From: Melieria omissa
Lineage: Eukaryota > Arthropoda > Insecta > Diptera > Ulidiidae
Length of the DNA stretch: 64,000 bases
Reading direction: 5' to 3'
Assembly: GCA_963971225.1 (NCBI GenBank)
Contig: OZ020269.1
Location: 42,243,264-42,307,263 of the forward strand
Below the pieces are notes generated by a model. That model saw nothing but the letters and a program-made list of their open reading frames with translations, was not told where the DNA came from and did not search any database. Of this stretch, positions 33,490 through 44,541 are shown piece by piece. Numbering within the stretch: position 1 is the stretch's first letter; each line of letters starts with the position of its first letter. A program made the translations under genes and the position numbers.

Positions 33490-34058
33490 TGGACTGGATT
33501 TAGTGTTGTATGGAAATTCTTAATAATGGGTTCTCGATGCTCCGCAACCTCTCATTTTATACGGTTTGGTGAAAAAGTGCATGAGCCAAAAAACTTTGGG
33601 GCTAAGGTGGGGCTAAATGGCGTCGCATCGAGGTCAAAGTTCACAAAAAAGCTGGGAAATTCGACAAATTGCTCCACATCTGGTCAGAAGTTGCTCTTAG
33701 AGGGTTAAGATATATGAATGACCCCCACTAGTTTTCTCTACTGAACATTTCTTTCAAACATATTTTTACCCTATCTCCAACCCTTGATGGGGCTCCCATA
33801 CAAAATCTTCGATTTGGTTTCTATGCCATTGGCTCCCCACTTGCAAATGTAGTATTAAGTAAGCGAGAAAACGTATCTCGGAAACTACTGAACCGATTCT
33901 TGAGTACAAAAAATACAAAATTAATTAAGGTTCAGAAGTTCACCACCAGAGGGCGTCCTCCATACGATCGGATTTGTGACGTTGTCAAGTTTTGGGTTAA
34001 GAAAATGAGAGGTTGCGGATCATCGAAGTCGAAAAATCGTGCACTAAATCCAGTCTAT
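33490..34058. mobile_element. Inverted-repeat element of unknown family, about 0.57 kb
   Basis: Ends share ACTGGATTTAGTG and, further in, GATGCTCCGCAACCTCTCAT against its complement near 34020, giving imperfect terminal repeats of about 60 bp. It interrupts the LINE reverse transcriptase. Imperfect TGGACA(A/G)T copies flank it, suggesting an 8-10 bp target duplication. It is related to 7606-9420. No transposase. Confidence 0.55.
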
Positions 34059-34509
34059 TGTCCATGCAACTTTGTCTTCCGATGATCTCTGATGCTCGAA
34101 AAAATGAAAATGAGTTTCCAGAAGTACATTCAAGGCTTCCTGCGTGCTACTTGTCCAAGAACCATCTGTTTTCTTTATAAAATAATCCTCCCAGCCCTTG
34201 TTTTTGGAATTTCTCATTGCTTTTTTATACTTCCTGAGACTATCCTTGTAACCTTCCCAGTCGCCATATGAGTAGCTCTGATTAAACATCCTAAAAGTCT
34301 CTGCCCTGAGACTAGCAAGATCCAGGTTCCACCAGGAAGAAAACGATTTTTTGGAATATTTTACCGGACAGGATATTTTAAACGTGGAAGCCATCGCGTT
34401 TTCTAACCGTTGGATATTGTTATCTACATCCCCAGCCGTATTTATATCTGATTTGGGTGCCCTCCCATCTTCTTCTTGGCTATCCTACCGAAAAAAAAAC
34501 AATTTTTCT

Positions 34510-34705
34510 TTCGGCGGCTGTCCTCTCAAACCTCAGAGTAAAAATTTCCTATGAAAATGCTCCCAACTCGCCGTTCGGAATCGGCATAGAACTGTAGGTC
34601 CCTTCCAACCTTGTAAACAAATCACACGTACAACATGGATGGTTGCGGGTAGCTAGGCCTTAGTCGCGGTGTCCGGCTGTCGAGCCAGTCAATTATTAAA
34701 TTAAT
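34510..34705 (+). repeat. LINE 3' UTR fragment, second copy
   Basis: Matches 21320-21525: hairpin GCCGTTCGGAATCGGC, ATAGAACTGTAGGTCCCTTC, GTAGCTAGGCCTTAGTC and an AATTATTAAATTAA tail. It lies inside the - strand LINE. Confidence 0.55.
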
Positions 34706-34707
34706 TA

Positions 34708-35437
34708 CACTGTGCGTGAAATTTGCCCTTAAAAATTTAGACATGGGGGGGACCTACTGGGTGACTTTTCTATAGGTCTACTGAGTTGAGATCCACCAGC
34801 CATTGGGCTGGATTGGCTCTAGTTTAAGAGAAATCCTTCAAAGTCGGCTTGCTCATTTTAGTCGAGTTTGTCGCTTAAGTCTTCGAACGTTTAAATGCTA
34901 ATAGGTCCTAAATCGTTCCGAATATCGCTTTACTGCCTTCGGCAAGTTTGTAGACATTTTAACGACCAACAAATTTGCTTAAGACACCAATCCAAAAAAA
35001 TACATTTAAACTGTGTGATTGCGTCATTTGTTTTTGCGCAGCGCAACGTGGCGTATGAGTGTCATTTATTTATATTAATATTACAATTACACTCATACGC
35101 CACGTTGCGGTGCGCCAAAAAATGCACATATCGCAATTACACAGTTTGAATGTGGTTTTTTTGCATTGGTGTCTTAAGCAAATTTGTTGGTCGTTAAAAT
35201 ATCTACAAACTTGCCGAAGACAGTAAAGCGATATTCGGAACGATTTAGGACCTATTAGCATTTAAATGTTCGAAGACTTAAGCGACAAACTTCCCGAAAC
35301 TTACCAAACTTCAAAGTCGGATTTCTCTTAAACTAGAGCCAATCTTACCAAACGGCTGGTGGATCTCAACTCAGTATACCTATAGGAAACTCACCCAGTA
35401 GGTCCCCCCCATGCCTAAATTTTGGACTTGCACAGTG
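34708..35437. mobile_element. Foldback element, 730 bp
   Basis: Almost entirely one inverted repeat: the arms 34708-35070 and 35077-35437 are complementary along their length (for example GGGGGGGACCTACTGGGTGA and its complement near 35390; GCCGAAGACAGTAAAGCGAT against ATCGCTTTACTGCCTTCGGC). Ends are CACTGTGC, flanked by TTA on both sides (34705-34707 and 35438-35440). It has the same TTA target and CACTG ends as the 1165-bp foldbacks. No gene. Confidence 0.85.
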
Positions 35438-35905
35438 TTATTAATCCTACCAAACCTAGACCAGTTGGTGCGTTTGTGGCTTCCATAGGGTGGAGGAGAT
35501 TCGGCCCGAACATTTAAGTCGTAGAGTAACCAAGCATGGTCCGAAAAGGACTTCTGATCGGATACCCTCCCTTTACCTACAGATACTAGTTCATTTTCAG
35601 TTAGTATTGTAACATCTAGAACTTCCTCCCAGCCACTGAACGCTTCAGAGCTAGGAAAGGTGAAGTTCGGAGTATTACCCCTGTTACACACTACGCCAGG
35701 CACATCCCTTTAGTGTGTGCCTGGCGTTGGCATCGCATCATAGGAGCAGTACACTGGTACAACTAGCCACCAGTCTTCGGACCTCCTCCGGGGGGCTATC
35801 CGATTGTGTACCATATACATCGATGCTAGAAGAAACATACTAAGATGCTTTTTTGCGACTATACAGGTCCTTGGCTTACCGTCGCACAGTGGGGTATTCA
35901 CCATT

Positions 35906-36741
35906 GAAAACGGCGGTCAATTTTCCTGAGCTATCAAAATGAATGTAAGGTATTTTTTTACATAGAAGAAACTTATATAAGACAAATTAAAAAAAAACGG
36001 TTGCTTTTTTATTTAATTTATTCAATTTAAGTAAATATTTCAAATTTTGGGTTTCTCACATTATAAGTATCACTATTCTTATCATCATTATCGTCATCAT
36101 CATCATCAAACGCAATATCATTACCAGACTGGAAGCAGGTATTATTTATTGAAGTTTTCGTAGATGGTGGTTTTAAAAGTTCCATAGCTGGTAGTGGTAG
36201 GTGTTGCATCTTTTTTTAGGAAGTTCCCTTAAACTTGATAAAATTGGAACGGAAGCAACGAGAAATCAATGCAATGAAGAAGAGAGTATTTAATTTTTTG
36301 TGGAAGAATGTTTCGTTTTTCATAAATAAAACTACACTATATCACCCATGAATGACACTATATTAATTCGAAAGGGACAATTTTTTGTATTCAATAAATG
36401 AAAATACATTATACCAAGGAAAATAATTATTTTTTACTTAGAAAAGATTTTATTATATGTGCCACTGCAATATTTTAATCGCTCGCAATAGCGCCTGCAC
36501 AAATTATCGTATGTCCAAAATAACGCCGTTGCGCTTTACTGAAGTCACTAAAATTACCTATTCCAAGTGTATAACCTTAAATAAAGTGTGTATATTAAAA
36601 CTCATGCAACTATGTTGTGCCAATGCAGACAAAACAAAAAAAAAGTCTCCTGTAAAATTTGATTTTTGGCTTACACGATAAAAATGCGGGAAGGACTCGA
36701 TATGTGAAAAAATATTGTATCAACCAAGACGCATTAAAAAA
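35906..36741. other. AT-rich intron sequence with a short CAT/ATC repeat
   Basis: A TCATCATTATCGTCATCATC run lies at about 36079-36108. No gene or transposon is recognised. Confidence 0.35.
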
Positions 36742-36744
36742 TTA

Positions 36745-37909
36745 CACAGCGCAACAAAAAAACACTTTTTTTCTGTTGCATGGAGTTTTTCTACTGTTTC
36801 TTACTAATGTGGGTGCGCTGATTCCGAATCTACCCTCCGATTTTTTCTAGCAGCTCTAGTTTGTGAGATATAGGTACCCTGTCATTTTTTCAGTTTTTCC
36901 TCTACTTTTTCCATATTTTCGATCGTAGTTTCTAAACCAAAAAACCGATTCACATGATTTTCACCTTATCGCATTAACAACACCGCACGGCTTCTTTTCC
37001 GATGCAACTTATTTTTATAAGTATTGAAATGCCGCGGTAATTGGACCTCAAAGTTGGAAAAAATGTAATTTTAAGGCGTTTTCTTTGATGGTCAAAAACA
37101 TACACATTTTTTGTAAAACAATTAACGAGTTAGGTGTATAACGAAAGTCGACACATCAAGCAATACAACACAGCTACATTATTTGGCGGAATACACATTC
37201 GCATCGAAATAACAGGAAAAATGTACCATCGCGATTTTCATCACTTTTCATACTTTTTCCTTAAAAAATTAGGGGCCTGAAAATATGCAAAGTTTTTAAT
37301 TTTTTTTTGTTTCGAAAAATTCAAAATATTTTTGTTTTTGTTTGTATTCCAAACTATAAATGGAACATAAAAAAGAGCATATTTTGAGGCTCCTAATTTT
37401 TTAAGGAAAAAGTATGAAAAGAGATGAAAATTGCTATGGTAAAGTTTTGTTATTATTTCGACGCGAATGTGTATTCCGATAAATAATTTGGCTGTGTTGT
37501 ATTGCTTGATGTTTCTTCTTAAGATATTCATATACTTCGTAACTTGATTTATGAAACATCTGTACAATTTTTGCCATCAGAAAAAACGCCTTTAAATTCA
37601 ATATATTCTTACTTTGAAACCTTATTACCACGCCCATTTATAACGCATAAAATTGATTAATGTCAGGAAAGATGGCGTGAAATGTTGTAAGTGCAACGAT
37701 ATAAAAATAATGTCGATAGGATTATTGGTTCAGAAATAACAGTCGAAAACGAGAAAAAAGCCGAGGAAAATTCGAAAAAGTGACACGCCCATTTTTTGCA
37801 AAAACTAGAGCTGTTACATAAAAACGGAGTATGGTTTTGAAAACAGCGTGGAAAAACGATTCAGATTCATGTAAAAAACTCCATGCAACAGACATGCTGT
37901 TGTGCAGTG
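36745..37909 (+). mobile_element. Foldback element, 1165 bp, copy 1
   Basis: Two long arms are inverted copies of each other around about 37330. For example, TTTCATACTTTTTCCTTAAA at 37247 is mirrored near 37400, and GAATACACATTCGCATCG at 37189 is mirrored at 37458. Ends are CACAGCGCAACA and the complement of CACTGCACAACA, flanked by TTA (36742-36744 and 37910-37912). A copy of identical length in reverse orientation is at 57822-58986. It has no transposase; short frames are incidental. A transcript would fold into a long hairpin. Confidence 0.88.
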
Positions 37910-38044
37910 TTATAAGTGGAAAACTATTATTACAATGTAGTGCCAACGTAAACGGTCTGTTCACGAGACAATCAGCAGCCAAAAAAACTGCTGCTGGCAT
38001 TTTGACAATCAGCACGTCCATTCGCCAATAATAAAACTAAAGTT

Positions 38045-38290
38045 CAATTAGCTGTTCTGTCACTATCTATTGAATTTGCCTTGCACGAGAAATGCCAAGC
38101 TGTCTTGCTGCTCAAAACAACAATTGATTAACCACAATGAATTTGAAAACGCCAGAGAGAAACGCAAAGTAGCCCTCCTCCTTTCCTCACGTTTGCTACT
38201 TCCCGCTCGCGTCTGAAGTGAAAGCGTACAATAATTTCATATGCGTTTTCTGTATAATCTTTGTTCTGTGGAATAACCTAACAAACTTCA
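38045..38290 (-). repeat. P-type MITE fragment
   Basis: On the - strand it starts CCACAGAACAAAGATTATAC, AGAAAACGCAT and matches the start of the element at 45574-46384, including CAAGGCAAATTCAATAG near its end. Only one terminal repeat is present. Confidence 0.6.
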
Positions 38291-38394
38291 GAGAAATGCA
38301 TCTTTTATAGGCTATAAGTCTAAAGTAATTAATGTAGCCACCTTTTATGAAAACACTTTAATTTGCAAACATCTCTTCAAATAATTTTTTACAG

Positions 38395-38527
38395 ATTTTG
38401 TATGCGTGGGCAAGGGATGCGCCAAAGTTAACTCTGCCCGACGGCGTTGGCTTTAAAGTTGGAATGAATACCCCAATTAAATATATCGTGTTGCAAGTGC
38501 ATTATGCCAGCATAGACAAATTCAGGG
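38395..38527 (+). CDS. Phm: Phm exon c
   Basis: 133-nt exon between TTTTTTACAG and a GTAAGT donor at 38528. Its 44 codons begin ILYAWARDAPKLTLPDGVGF, continue KVGMNTPIKYIVLQVHYA and end SIDKFR plus one base. YAWAR and LQVHY are signature motifs of PHM, and the His of VHY corresponds to the third CuA ligand (rat His172). Together with the HH pair of exon a, the full CuA triad is encoded in this window. The exon starts in phase 0, compatible with exon b. The following exon, with the CuB histidines, was not found downstream. Confidence 0.95.
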
Positions 38528-39260
38528 GTAAGTTGTCTTTCTAATTGGTTTTAAAATACATATAAGAATTTTTAAATAAACTATTTGTATTTCGAAATCT
38601 TGTAAGGAAATTTTAAGCTTTTATATTATATTCTCAAAGGTTATATTTCAAACTGCCATTGACTGATTTGAGCTTTTATTTATTTAAAAATTTATTTCAT
38701 AATTTACTTCGAAAATATATGATTTTTGAAAATGGTCGAAAAATTCACTTTTTCAAACTTTCACCATCAGTAACTTCACCAAATCTCTTCTAAACTACGG
38801 GCCGCTTATGTTAGTCGGATGAGTCGTTTACGAGATATGTACTCAAAACTGAAACAACAGGAGTAAAACTAGTTTTTCGAAGATTTTTCGAAAACACATT
38901 TAAACAAATTTTTGCAAAACCAACGAAACTGAAAAAATTTCGTCTTCAGCGGCCCAAAGTTAGTCTAGAAAACATTTGTATTTCTAGGAGCATTTTTCGT
39001 GTCGAGTAGTTAAACCACGCGACGCAAAACAAAAAATTAAAACAGTTGCAGTGTCCAAAAAGATACGACTAAACGCAAGTTAAAAGTGACAAAAAACCAA
39101 ACCCTTTAAACAGTTATAACAAAACAAACAATGTACAATGTGACAAATCTAATGAACAACAATTAAAAAGTGTCAAAATTTAACAAAACCTTAAACAAAG
39201 TTCACAAATTCAATCGAAAAGTCCAAAAGTGCAAAAGCAAAATAGCAGCAAATAGACGCT
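38528..39260. other. Intron sequence, A-rich in its second half
   Basis: 39000-39250 is A-rich with AACAAAAC and AAAAGTG runs, similar in style to 3520-3700. No gene is seen. Confidence 0.35.
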
Positions 39261-39261
39261 T

Positions 39262-39990
39262 ATTCGTTTACCTGGATTGCGCTTGAAAATAAAATACTGT
39301 AACGATAAGACAGTCTGTCGCTGTGCAAAGCAACCCTGTCGCTACGCGCCGTGCTATAGTTCAACCTGGCAATGATGGCCGCGATAATACGGGAAACTTT
39401 ACGGGTACGGCGCAGCGAGTCAGTCTTGGTTTAGACAAGTGAAGGTGCAACACGGAGTAAATAATTAAGTGTACAGACAGTAAATTGTAAAATTTGTGAA
39501 ATAAAGTGATTGTTGGTTTTTATTGACTGCGTTTGGATAATTCAAGTTGTTTTATCTTCAAATTGCACAATCCAGTGATACCTACTAGCCCACTAGAACT
39601 AGCATTCGTAACAATACACTTCAATTCCTGAACGCAGTCAAAAACCAGCAATCATTTTATTTACAAATTTACACTTTGATGTCTTTACGCTTGCTACTTA
39701 CTGGACTACTCCGCGTTGTAGCTTTGCTTGCTCAAACAATACTGTCCCTCTGCGCTGTTCCTCGCACTTTCCAATCGGATTAAAAATTTCCGGCGTAAAT
39801 GCAATATAGCGAACGGTCGCACACTGGGGTAATATATAAGTAAAGTGGCGATTAATTCTAAAACGAAAAATAAAGATACAGATATGTTTTTGATACCGGG
39901 TTGAAGTGCAAAATAGTTAACTGTGTTCCCGCAAAGCACTCTGAAAGTTGACAGCGTGAAGTTACAAGTACAAGTTTTTAAAGTAGCATA
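39262..39990 (-). mobile_element. LTR 'D', related to C, split by a solo LTR of C
   Basis: On the - strand, 39720-39618 reads like the C LTR (AAATAAAATGATTGCTGG, TTTTTGACTGCGTTCAGG) but is diverged. It continues across the C insertion at 39297-39262 (TTATTTTCAAGCGCAATCCA). A similar - strand LTR lies at 55940-56390. Outer ends are uncertain. Confidence 0.6.
39298..39613 (+). repeat. Solo LTR of element C, internally deleted
   Basis: 316 bp, TGTAACG...CGTAACA ends, flanked by ATAC (39294-39297 and 39614-39617). A deletion removes most tandem units and the TATA region (jump from GGGAAACTTTA to CGGGTACGGCGCAGCGAG near 39403). Confidence 0.92.
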
Positions 39991-40666
39991 AAAGTGAGGA
40001 TAGAGGCTTCTTGTTCAGGTACTTAAGTATTAAAATACTAATTTTTTGTTATTTAAAAAACAAAAAGCCTAAAAATGTTCTTATTTTGACCCTATTCATA
40101 GACATATAGTTGATTGTTCGGTGATGTTCAACTAAAATATTATCATAATCGTAATCTGTGGATATTCTAACAACTTTCTATAAAAAAAAAGTTGCGCTAT
40201 TGTTGCGCACTTTTGCAGCATTTCGATTTTGGTATGTGAAGTCTTAGAAAAAAAGATTAATTGCAAAAAATATGAGAAAAGCAACAAGCGACATGTTTTA
40301 TGTTAGTTTTGTTGTTGTTCAATGTATGGTTTTTAGCATGATGCAATTATTAAAGGTGATGTACGTTGTGACAGCCGAGTTTTGACACTCCCTTAGCTCA
40401 ATGCTGTCTTTCAGAAGCAGGGGTAATGGGGAATAAATTGAGGCCTTTTTATGAAAAGGTATTTAAAAAAGTAGTATTTAATGCGTGTTAAACTGCCTAA
40501 ATGGAAGAAAATCCATTATTAGAATTTAACATATAGGAAGAAATCTTGACCCTTAAATTCACGAGGATACTAATTTTGATTAAAAAATAAATAAAAGTAA
40601 AAAAAAGCATGCATGATGTGCGGAAAGTCAAAATATATAAGAAAGTTATTAAAAAAAATGTTATTT
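39991..40666. repeat. Intron sequence with a dispersed inverted repeat
   Basis: 40345-40400 (AATTATTAAAGGTGATGTAC through CACTCCCTTAGC) is the reverse complement of 46957-47025 with differences. No coding content. Confidence 0.45.
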
Positions 40667-41105
40667 ATTTATTTATTATTTATTTAACAGATAATATAGG
40701 CATATAAGATACAATCTTTTGCATGCAAATTGGGAACACATTCGTTTTAAACATTACACAATAAATAAAATATCATTACAATGTTTAATAATTTACAAGA
40801 AAAATCTTAACTATGTGTAAGTGAAAGTAGAGAAGTAGAGTAAAGAGTAAAAGAAAAGTTTGAGATGTTATGAGAAGTGTTTGAAGAGTAGATGCTTAAA
40901 GTTACTACTGCCCGAAATACATTTGATTGCACTAGGGAGCGAGTTCCAAGACCTTATGGCGCTAACGAAAAAAAGCCTACTGGAATTTTTGAAATTATGG
41001 CTGGGAATTAGGAGATTGTAGTTTCGACTTGACTTGCAAAACAAAAGTTTTTCAAAAAGGTAGCAGGGACGCTTCGTATGTATAAGTTTATGTAAAAACA
41101 TACAG
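40667..41105 (-). mobile_element. CR1/jockey-like LINE 3' end
   Basis: On the - strand it encodes FLHKLIHTKRPCYLFEKLL, then SSRLFFVSAIRSWNSLPSAI and ends KHLLFKHFS at 40868. A TTATTTATTTATTTAACAG region at 40667-40690 is its AAATAAATAA tail. It is a 5'-truncated copy of the family seen at 1226 and 62272. Confidence 0.75.
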
Positions 41106-41119
41106 TTTCGTTATTTTTC

Positions 41120-41274
41120 CGTGTCTCCGGTGGAAGGACCAAGTTGAAGAGGCCCTGTCATCTCTTGGTGTTACCAACTGGAGAAGGCGAGCGCAAAGCA
41201 GAGACGCCTGAAGAGAAGTTTTGCGGCAGGCCGTAACCCGATCACGGGTTGTTATGGTCAGTTAAGTAAGTATG
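41120..41274 (+). mobile_element. RTE LINE 3' fragment
   Basis: On the + strand CGTGTCTCCGGTGGAAGGAC through GGGTTGTTATGGTCAGTTAA, ending in TAAGTAAGTATG. It matches the 3' 155 bp of the RTE at 50597 with moderate divergence, so it is an older copy. Confidence 0.78.
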
Positions 41275-41942
41275 TAGAATCGCTGCAACGGGTGGGAATT
41301 GCAGTTGTTGTTGTTTGTGTAGCAGAATTAGCTGCCAGTCTCCACGTAGTGGATGGTAAAATTATTAAATATACCGAAATTCGCGCGCTTTAAATTCAAA
41401 TACAACGAAAATGTATTTGAATTTAAACGAAAAGAATCAAAACAAACAGCGTGAAATGGTTAAGTAATACCAAAGAATATGAAGTAATATAGAACGCGCA
41501 TGTGGGCACAAAAGTGTTTTCGGTTGCTATGATGCGAGCGGGAAGAGCGAAGCGTAGGCATTTGAAAATGTTAGGTTCATAACATTTTCTGTTAGATTTG
41601 CGTAGGACAACAGCAAAAAGCTATGTTATTGTTCGCAACGGCTTCACTCGTGTAAATTGAAGTGGTGGTTGTTGCAGCGTAGTGTTCGCTCAATCATTTT
41701 TTGCATGCATGTTTCTTGATTTTGTTTGCCGAAGCGCAAGCAAAAAACAAACAACGAACGAAGGCATCGTCATCATCGTTTCAACGAAGATGACTCGGGA
41801 TTCGCTAATGTTTTTATTGTTGTCGTTTATTGTGTGTATGCTTTTTTGGTTTTGCTGTAATGTCACTATCAATCGAAGCTTTGTGGTGTATGTCTGTTTG
41901 CTTAAATGCTGCGCTTTGATTGATTTTTAAAACCTGCAAATA

Positions 41943-42177
41943 TTTAGACGTGGTTGAATCCAATTTGAAATTTTCACAAATATTTTTACGTGGCGAGTTC
42001 CAAGTAAAATCATTTGTTTATATTTTGACGTGGTTGATACCAATTTTGAACCTTTTGCAGCGGTTTTTTTTTAGACGTGGTTGAATCCAATTTGAAATTT
42101 CTACAAATATTTTTACGTGGCGCATTCCAAGTAAAATTATTTGTTTATATTTTGACGTGGTTGATACCAATTTTGAA
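41943..42177 (+). repeat. Tandem 127-bp repeat in the P transposase leader
   Basis: Two units (start 41943 and 42070) each contain TTTAGACGTGGTTGAATCCA, TTTTTACGTGGCG and TTTTGACGTGGTTGATACCA. The core GACGTGGTTGA therefore occurs four times within 235 bp, ending 74 bp before the transposase ATG at 42251. Confidence 0.8.
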
Positions 42178-42250
42178 TTTTTTTTTAAGAAGTATTTTAA
42201 CGCCATTGTCCAACATTGTAATTCTATTTTGTGTTTCGGCTTGTTACAAT

Positions 42251-42634
42251 ATGGCTACAAATATAAAGACAAATAGAAATTCCTCAACGTCTGGAATTCA
42301 ATGTTGTGTTCGCAGTTGCAACAAATCGAGACGACAATGCGAGAATCTTAGATTATTTAGATTCCCCGCTGCTGAATTTGTGTTTGGCCAAATTTGGCGC
42401 GAAAAATGCAATATATCTTATGACGACTATAACCGAAAACTGTATATTTGTGAAAATCATTTCTCCAGTACTTATGTAGGAAAAAGGTTTCTAAAAAAGG
42501 ATGCGATTCCAACCTTAAACTTAGACGAAGATCATGAGATTTCGGATGAAGAATTTTTAGAACCAGATTCTTCATTGAAACGACCACGTTATGATGACAT
42601 AGTATGCAGTAATTGCGAAAAAACGTCAAAATAA
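42251..42634 (+). pseudogene. P transposase N-terminus: THAP domain
   Basis: Starts MATNIKTNRNSSTSG at 42251. The C2CH zinc site is laid out as CCVRSCN...C..H with RLFRFP, FGQIWREKC and IPTLNL, the fixed landmarks of THAP DNA-binding domains. In P elements this domain binds the transposon ends. The frame closes at 42634, and the rest of the protein continues in another frame after a run of six A (about 42617-42622), consistent with loss of one A. Confidence 0.87.
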
Positions 42635-43818
42635 CCCATTATTACAAAAAGAAATACAGCGACCTATTAAAAAAATTCAAAAAAATTAACGAAAAATTGC
42701 GAAAAGAAAAGCGCTTTATTTTAAAATCCAAGAATTGTTGTTCAAAGACTTTAAAAAATTCAATTGATTCTTTAAAACATATCAACTTGGAATCCAAAAC
42801 ATTTTGTAAACTTTTTCTTAGCACCCGGCCAAAAGAATATTCTGACGAAGTGAAATATTTAGCGCAAAATATTTTTTATATTTCACAATCAACATATTCT
42901 TTCCTAAGAGATAAGTTAAATTTCAATTTGCCACATATCAGCACCTTAAATCGGTGGGCTCCAATAAAGTTCCTTCAGCCCGGTATCAACAATGTGGCTT
43001 TTGAATTCATTAAAAAGATGTGCTTAGAGTTGAAGGAAAAAAATGAAAATAATATGGTTCTTTTAATGGACGAAATGGCAATACGTAGAGAATTACGATA
43101 CAATCAAAAACTAGATTTAATTGACGGATTTGAATGCACAGGCTTCGAAAGAACAAAAAAAATTGGTAAGCAAGTATGTGTATTTATGTTGAAGTCCATG
43201 TTCTCGAGTTGGTGTTCAATTTTAAACTATTTTGTGTCAGAGAATGGATTAACAGCAGATACGTTGTGCAAAATAATTAAAGAAAATCTTAAAATTTTAA
43301 GCAATTTTGGTATAGTAGTGAACGTTTTGGTTTGTGATCAGGGGTCTTCTAATAGAAAGTGTTTCTCCGACTTAGGCGTATGTATAGAAAAACCATATTT
43401 TCAATTTCAAAATCAAAAAGTTTATTGCATGTTCGATTTCCCACATTTAATCAAGTCATTGCGAAATGGTTGGCTTAAATGCGACTTAAAAACGCCTGAT
43501 GGTTTAGTTAGCTTTAAAATAGTTCAAGAGCTTTGGGAGAGGGAAGAAAATTGTAAAACCAAAATGTGCCCAAAATTGACTAGACAACACATATTTCCAA
43601 ATTCATTTAAAAAAATGCGTGTTAAATTTGCCACGCAAGTTTTCAGTAAAACAGTTGAAGCTGCTATCAGAACAATTTCAGACATAAGTGGATTTAAAAA
43701 AATCTCACAAGAGGTAGCGTTATCCACAGCTGATTTTATAGCAAAATTTGATCAAATATTTGATTGCATGAATAGTGGATCTTTGTATGCAGATAACTGC
43801 TACCGATCTGCTCTTTAG
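42613..43818 (+). pseudogene. P transposase: coiled coil, GTP-binding and catalytic region
   Basis: A 401-codon frame. A Lys-rich coiled coil (about 42640-42720) follows the THAP domain. LLMDEMAIRREL carries the first catalytic Asp (43069-43071), VLVCDQGSSNRKCFSDLG the second (43336-43338), and MFDFPHLIKSLRNGWL (about 43432) is a P-family signature. The frame stops at a TAG (43816-43818), six bases before the insertion of a TTAA-type element, so this stop may be a point mutation rather than the natural end. Confidence 0.88.
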
Positions 43819-43823
43819 ATTAA

Positions 43824-44537
43824 GGCAGGTTCTCACCTTGTGGAAAAAAAAACAAAATTGCCTTATCGTGTAGATATATGTTTCAAAAATGTGCTCCAGA
43901 AATTTCAGATCAAAATCTGAAAAATTACAAAAGTTACAGGCCGTTATATAGAGCAGTGTAGAGCACCGGCCAAGCGCGCTTTAAACTTTAAACGCGTTTT
44001 TCTCAGAACCACATTTTCGGACCTTACGGAAGTGATTGAAGGCGCTGGAATGAACCAATCGTCACCAAATTTTTTCTAAATGTTCCTTAGGGTTTTTTCT
44101 AATAAACGAACTACGATAAGCCAAAAATATTGAAAATTGTTTATTTAAAAAAATAATTAGTGAACAAAAAAATGCGAAAATCGTAATTTTTTTTTCAAAA
44201 CCTCATAACTTTTTTAATTTCGATTTTTTTTTCATGATCTTCGTTCATTCAATAGATAATACGGTACACATTAAGAATGTGTTCGATTTTTGTGTTTCCG
44301 ATCACGGGTTTTGACGGAATCACTTCCGGTAGCGGGACACCTCCTCGCCGACATGCCGCCACTCATGGACGCCCCCTCCCCCTTTTTTTGATTCATTCAA
44401 TTTTAAAAATTGTATTCTCTAAATAAATGTGTGTTCATATCCAGAAACAATTTTCAGCTTTGTATCTTTAACCGTTTTCTCAAAAAAAATTCCTAAAAAA
44501 AATTCACTTTTTCGGATCCACAAGGTGAGAACCTGCC
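43824..44537. mobile_element. Non-autonomous TTAA element, 714 bp
   Basis: Inverted ends GGCAGGTTCTCACCTTGTGG, flanked by TTAA on both sides (43820-43823 and 44538-44541). TTAA targets are used by piggyBac and Kolobok elements. The ends resemble those of 56712-57446. It interrupts the P transposase. No own gene. Confidence 0.82.
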
Positions 44538-44541
44538 TTAA

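Larger units (their letters stand above)
32940..35905 (-). mobile_element. Shredded LINE (endonuclease to reverse transcriptase) with nested insertions
   Basis: Read from 35905 down. Endonuclease pieces at 35900-35710 (NTPLCDGKPRTCIVAKKHL) and 35703-35441 (VVCNRGNTPNFTFPSSEAF, SFSDHAWLLY) are joined across an internal deletion. The linker at 34394-34060 has SWWNLDLASLRAETFRMFNQ. The start of the reverse transcriptase at 33480-32940 has KSAGPDGIIPMILHAAQEW, VRVVFILVGKRGHESAKDYR and DAQHAYLKGKS. Insertions split it at 34708-35437 (foldback), 34510-34705 (another LINE 3' UTR) and 33490-34058 (palindromic element). It is the same general family as 1678-3486. Confidence 0.82.
18422..38394 (+). other. 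Phm intron, 20.0 kb, transposon-filled
   Basis: GTAAGT donor at 18422; acceptor TTTTTTACAG at 38385-38394. It is a phase 0 intron. It contains the gypsy B nest, a rosa mariner, LINE and SINE insertions and two foldback elements. Confidence 0.85.
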
